The notes under the pieces: model-generated
What the model was told of the DNA's origin: nothing
The model's input: the letters and a program-made list of their open reading frames with translations, nothing else
The model's database searches: none
Source: Mycobacterium cookii
GTDB taxonomy: Bacteria > Actinomycetota > Actinomycetes > Mycobacteriales > Mycobacteriaceae
NCBI RefSeq assembly: GCF_010727945.1
Contig: NZ_AP022569.1
Location: 930,001-994,000 of the forward strand
Direction of reading: 5' to 3'
Length of the DNA stretch: 64,000 nucleotides
Made by a program: the position numbers and the translations under genes
Part shown: piece by piece, positions 63,361 to 64,000 of the stretch
How the letters are laid out: the number at the start of each line of letters is the position of its first letter
Numbering within the stretch: position 1 is the stretch's first letter

Positions 63361-63924
63361 TCAGAAGAGCGTGGCAGAACCCAACAAGCCGTCGACGACC
63401 GAGTCGAACGCGCCGAACGCGCCGGGGTCGAACGCCCCAACCAATTCGCTGACCGGATCAACGCCCGCGGTCGCGGCACTTGCGGCGGTGGATCCCAACG
63501 AATTCACCAAGTCTACGACGTACGGTTCGAGGAAGGCATCCACTGCAGGGTCGATGCTGGTGGGCCCGAACAGGTAAAAGTCGAGGTAGTAGCCCACGAG
63601 CCCGAACACCCCCGCCGGTGCGCCCGTGGCGGTGAACTGCGCAGGGTCCAATGCGTCGATCAAATAGCTGATCGCATTCGCGACGGGCACAGTCTCGGTC
63701 GCTGCGGGGAGAGCCGCTTCGGCGAGGCTGGCGGCGCTCAACGCACTCGGGTCGAGTGCCCCGACCAAGGAGCTGACCGCATCCGCATCGGAGACGTCCG
63801 CGCCGGCCACCGGAGCGGTCCCCAGGCTGAACGACGCGGCAATAACGGCGGCACCAGCGGCCGTGCAAAAACTTACCGCCATCTTGCGGCCGTGCGGCGC
63901 TGAGATACGAGCGTTCAGACTCAC
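63361..63924 (-). CDS. Secreted protein with three internal repeats, unknown function
   Basis: A 187-residue protein that I do not recognise. The GTG start at 63924 lies behind GGAGG. A basic N-terminus and hydrophobic core (MAVSFCTAAGAAVIAASFSLG) end in a signal-peptidase-like AGADVSD, so it is exported. The mature part has three copies of a unit (V/I)SxL(V/I)xA(L/F)DPxxF (SSLVGALDPSAL, SYLIDALDPAQF, SELVGAFDPGAF) and is acidic with almost no basic residues. The composition (Ala, Asp, Leu, Val rich) resembles other mycobacterial cell-wall proteins. Nothing is visible in the last 76 bases of the window. Confidence 0.75.
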   Translation of the reverse strand: MSLNARISAPHGRKMAVSFCTAAGAAVIAASFSLGTAPVAGADVSDADAVSSLVGALDPSALSAASLAEAALPAATETVPVANAISYLIDALDPAQFTATGAPAGVFGLVGYYLDFYLFGPTSIDPAVDAFLEPYVVDLVNSLGSTAASAATAGVDPVSELVGAFDPGAFGAFDSVVDGLLGSATLF

Positions 63925-64000
63925 GTGCGAGCCTCCATTCAGGTGTGTGTCGATATGGACGATATGGACGTACATGGGGCGGCGGCCCTGTCGTCGGCGT

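Overview
The window comes from a mycobacterium outside the M. tuberculosis complex. The DNA is GC-rich, and the gene order follows M. tuberculosis from Rv1821 (secA2) to Rv1876 (bfrA), with near-identical protein motifs (GarA, GuaB1, Gnd1, BlaI, Apa, BfrA). It differs from M. tuberculosis in several ways: lon is present, oxyR is intact beside ahpC, the urease genes and modBC are missing from their usual places, and there are insertions. I do not assign a species.

Layout. 1-7116: secA2 (5' end outside the window), pgsA2, two DUF881 genes around a small basic membrane protein, gcvH, garA, a MerR regulator and a bifunctional nuclease. 7371-11150: a second MerR regulator, a tandem glycine riboswitch and gcvB. 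11170-25347, minus strand: a secreted Leu/Gly repeat protein, a substrate-binding/VWA protein, glcB, two CBS-domain membrane proteins, guaB1, gnd1 and the blaI/blaR-like pair. 25390-26360: an iron-control node with a candidate BlaI operator, two IdeR boxes, a FhuF-like gene and an sRNA with a strong terminator that matches the position and control of MrsI. 26384-45780: a methyltransferase and P450 pair, ndh, an F420-type oxidoreductase, an orphan modA, apa, and the Rv1861-Rv1870 block. 45790-54080: lon, directly downstream of a five-gene operon (48134-53288), with a divergent TetR gene. 54111-63924: lldD2, a GH13 enzyme, ahpCD/oxyR, acyl-CoA-type enzymes, bfd/bfrA with an IdeR box, and a secreted protein.

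The most interesting feature is the five-gene operon. Three of its products closely match MysA (desmethyl-4-deoxygadusol synthase), MysC (ATP-grasp glycine ligase) and MysD (D-Ala-D-Ala-ligase-like enzyme) of mycosporine-like amino acid (UV sunscreen) biosynthesis. The usual O-methyltransferase MysB is absent. In its place are a HAD-fold protein that has lost both catalytic aspartates of motif I, and a TauD-type Fe(II)/2-oxoglutarate dioxygenase. This suggests a mycobacterial variant of the pathway with a different end product.

Iron homeostasis is a second theme. IdeR boxes precede the FhuF-like gene, the MrsI-like sRNA and bfd; bfrA, a known MrsI target in M. tuberculosis, is also here. Glycine use (gcvH, riboswitch, gcvB), glyoxylate use (glcB), redox defence (ahpCD/oxyR, ndh, lldD2) and purine/pentose metabolism (guaB1, gnd1) make up most of the rest.
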